A DNA stretch of 5,255 nt. It comes from an uncultured Hyphomicrobiales bacterium (GTDB taxonomy: Bacteria; Pseudomonadota; Alphaproteobacteria; Rhizobiales; Xanthobacteraceae). A model generated the notes under the pieces. That model did no database searches. It was not told the origin of the DNA and saw only the letters and a list, made by a program, of their open reading frames with translations. The DNA is taken from NCBI GenBank assembly GCA_903891395.1, contig CAITEM010000276.1:1-5255 (forward strand), read 5' to 3'. Position 1 is the first letter of the stretch, and every line of letters starts with the position of its first letter. This document shows, in pieces, positions 5,255 to 5,255 of this stretch. Made by a program: the position numbers and the translations under genes.

Positions 5255-5255
5255 A

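Overview
The window looks like a piece of an alphaproteobacterial chromosome, most likely from the Hyphomicrobiales (Bradyrhizobium/Rhodopseudomonas/Xanthobacteraceae-like). This is inferred from the high GC content, the codon use, an aerobic-type 2-oxoacid:ferredoxin oxidoreductase beta subunit, and a match to the alphaproteobacterial EcfG promoter consensus. It holds seven intact or edge-cut genes and one gene remnant. There are no RNA genes, insertion sequences or CRISPR arrays that I can see.

Left part (1-1266, + strand): the 3' part of an RluC/RluD-type pseudouridine synthase, cut by the window edge inside its S4 domain, is followed by a small proline-rich secreted protein of unknown function. 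The latter converges, with a 6-base gap, on a YfdC-like formate/nitrite-transporter-family membrane protein (1273-2127, - strand).

Middle (2128-3271): a 112-base divergent intergenic region drives the transporter leftward and an ArsR-type regulator plus an SRPBCC/AHSA1-domain protein rightward. The leftward side carries an exact GGAAC-N16-CGTT, the form recognised by the general stress sigma factor EcfG. The rightward side carries TTGACA and TATAGA around a perfect GCAACC-AAAA-GGTTGC dyad, a likely ArsR autorepression operator, and the predicted transcript starts at or next to the ATG. The regulator and AHSA1 genes overlap by one base. Just behind them lies what reads as the decayed 3' end of a second AHSA1-type gene, with two compensating single-base frameshifts. 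The spacer before the next gene holds two perfect inverted repeats of unknown meaning.

Right part (3272-5255): a membrane-anchored diguanylate cyclase with intact GGEEF active site and RxxD inhibitory site converges, with a 3-base gap, on korB, the beta subunit of 2-oxoglutarate (2-oxoacid):ferredoxin oxidoreductase, which runs off the right edge.

I see no wholly new multi-gene system. The points most worth a second look are the regulatory architecture of the divergent region and the AHSA1 gene remnant.
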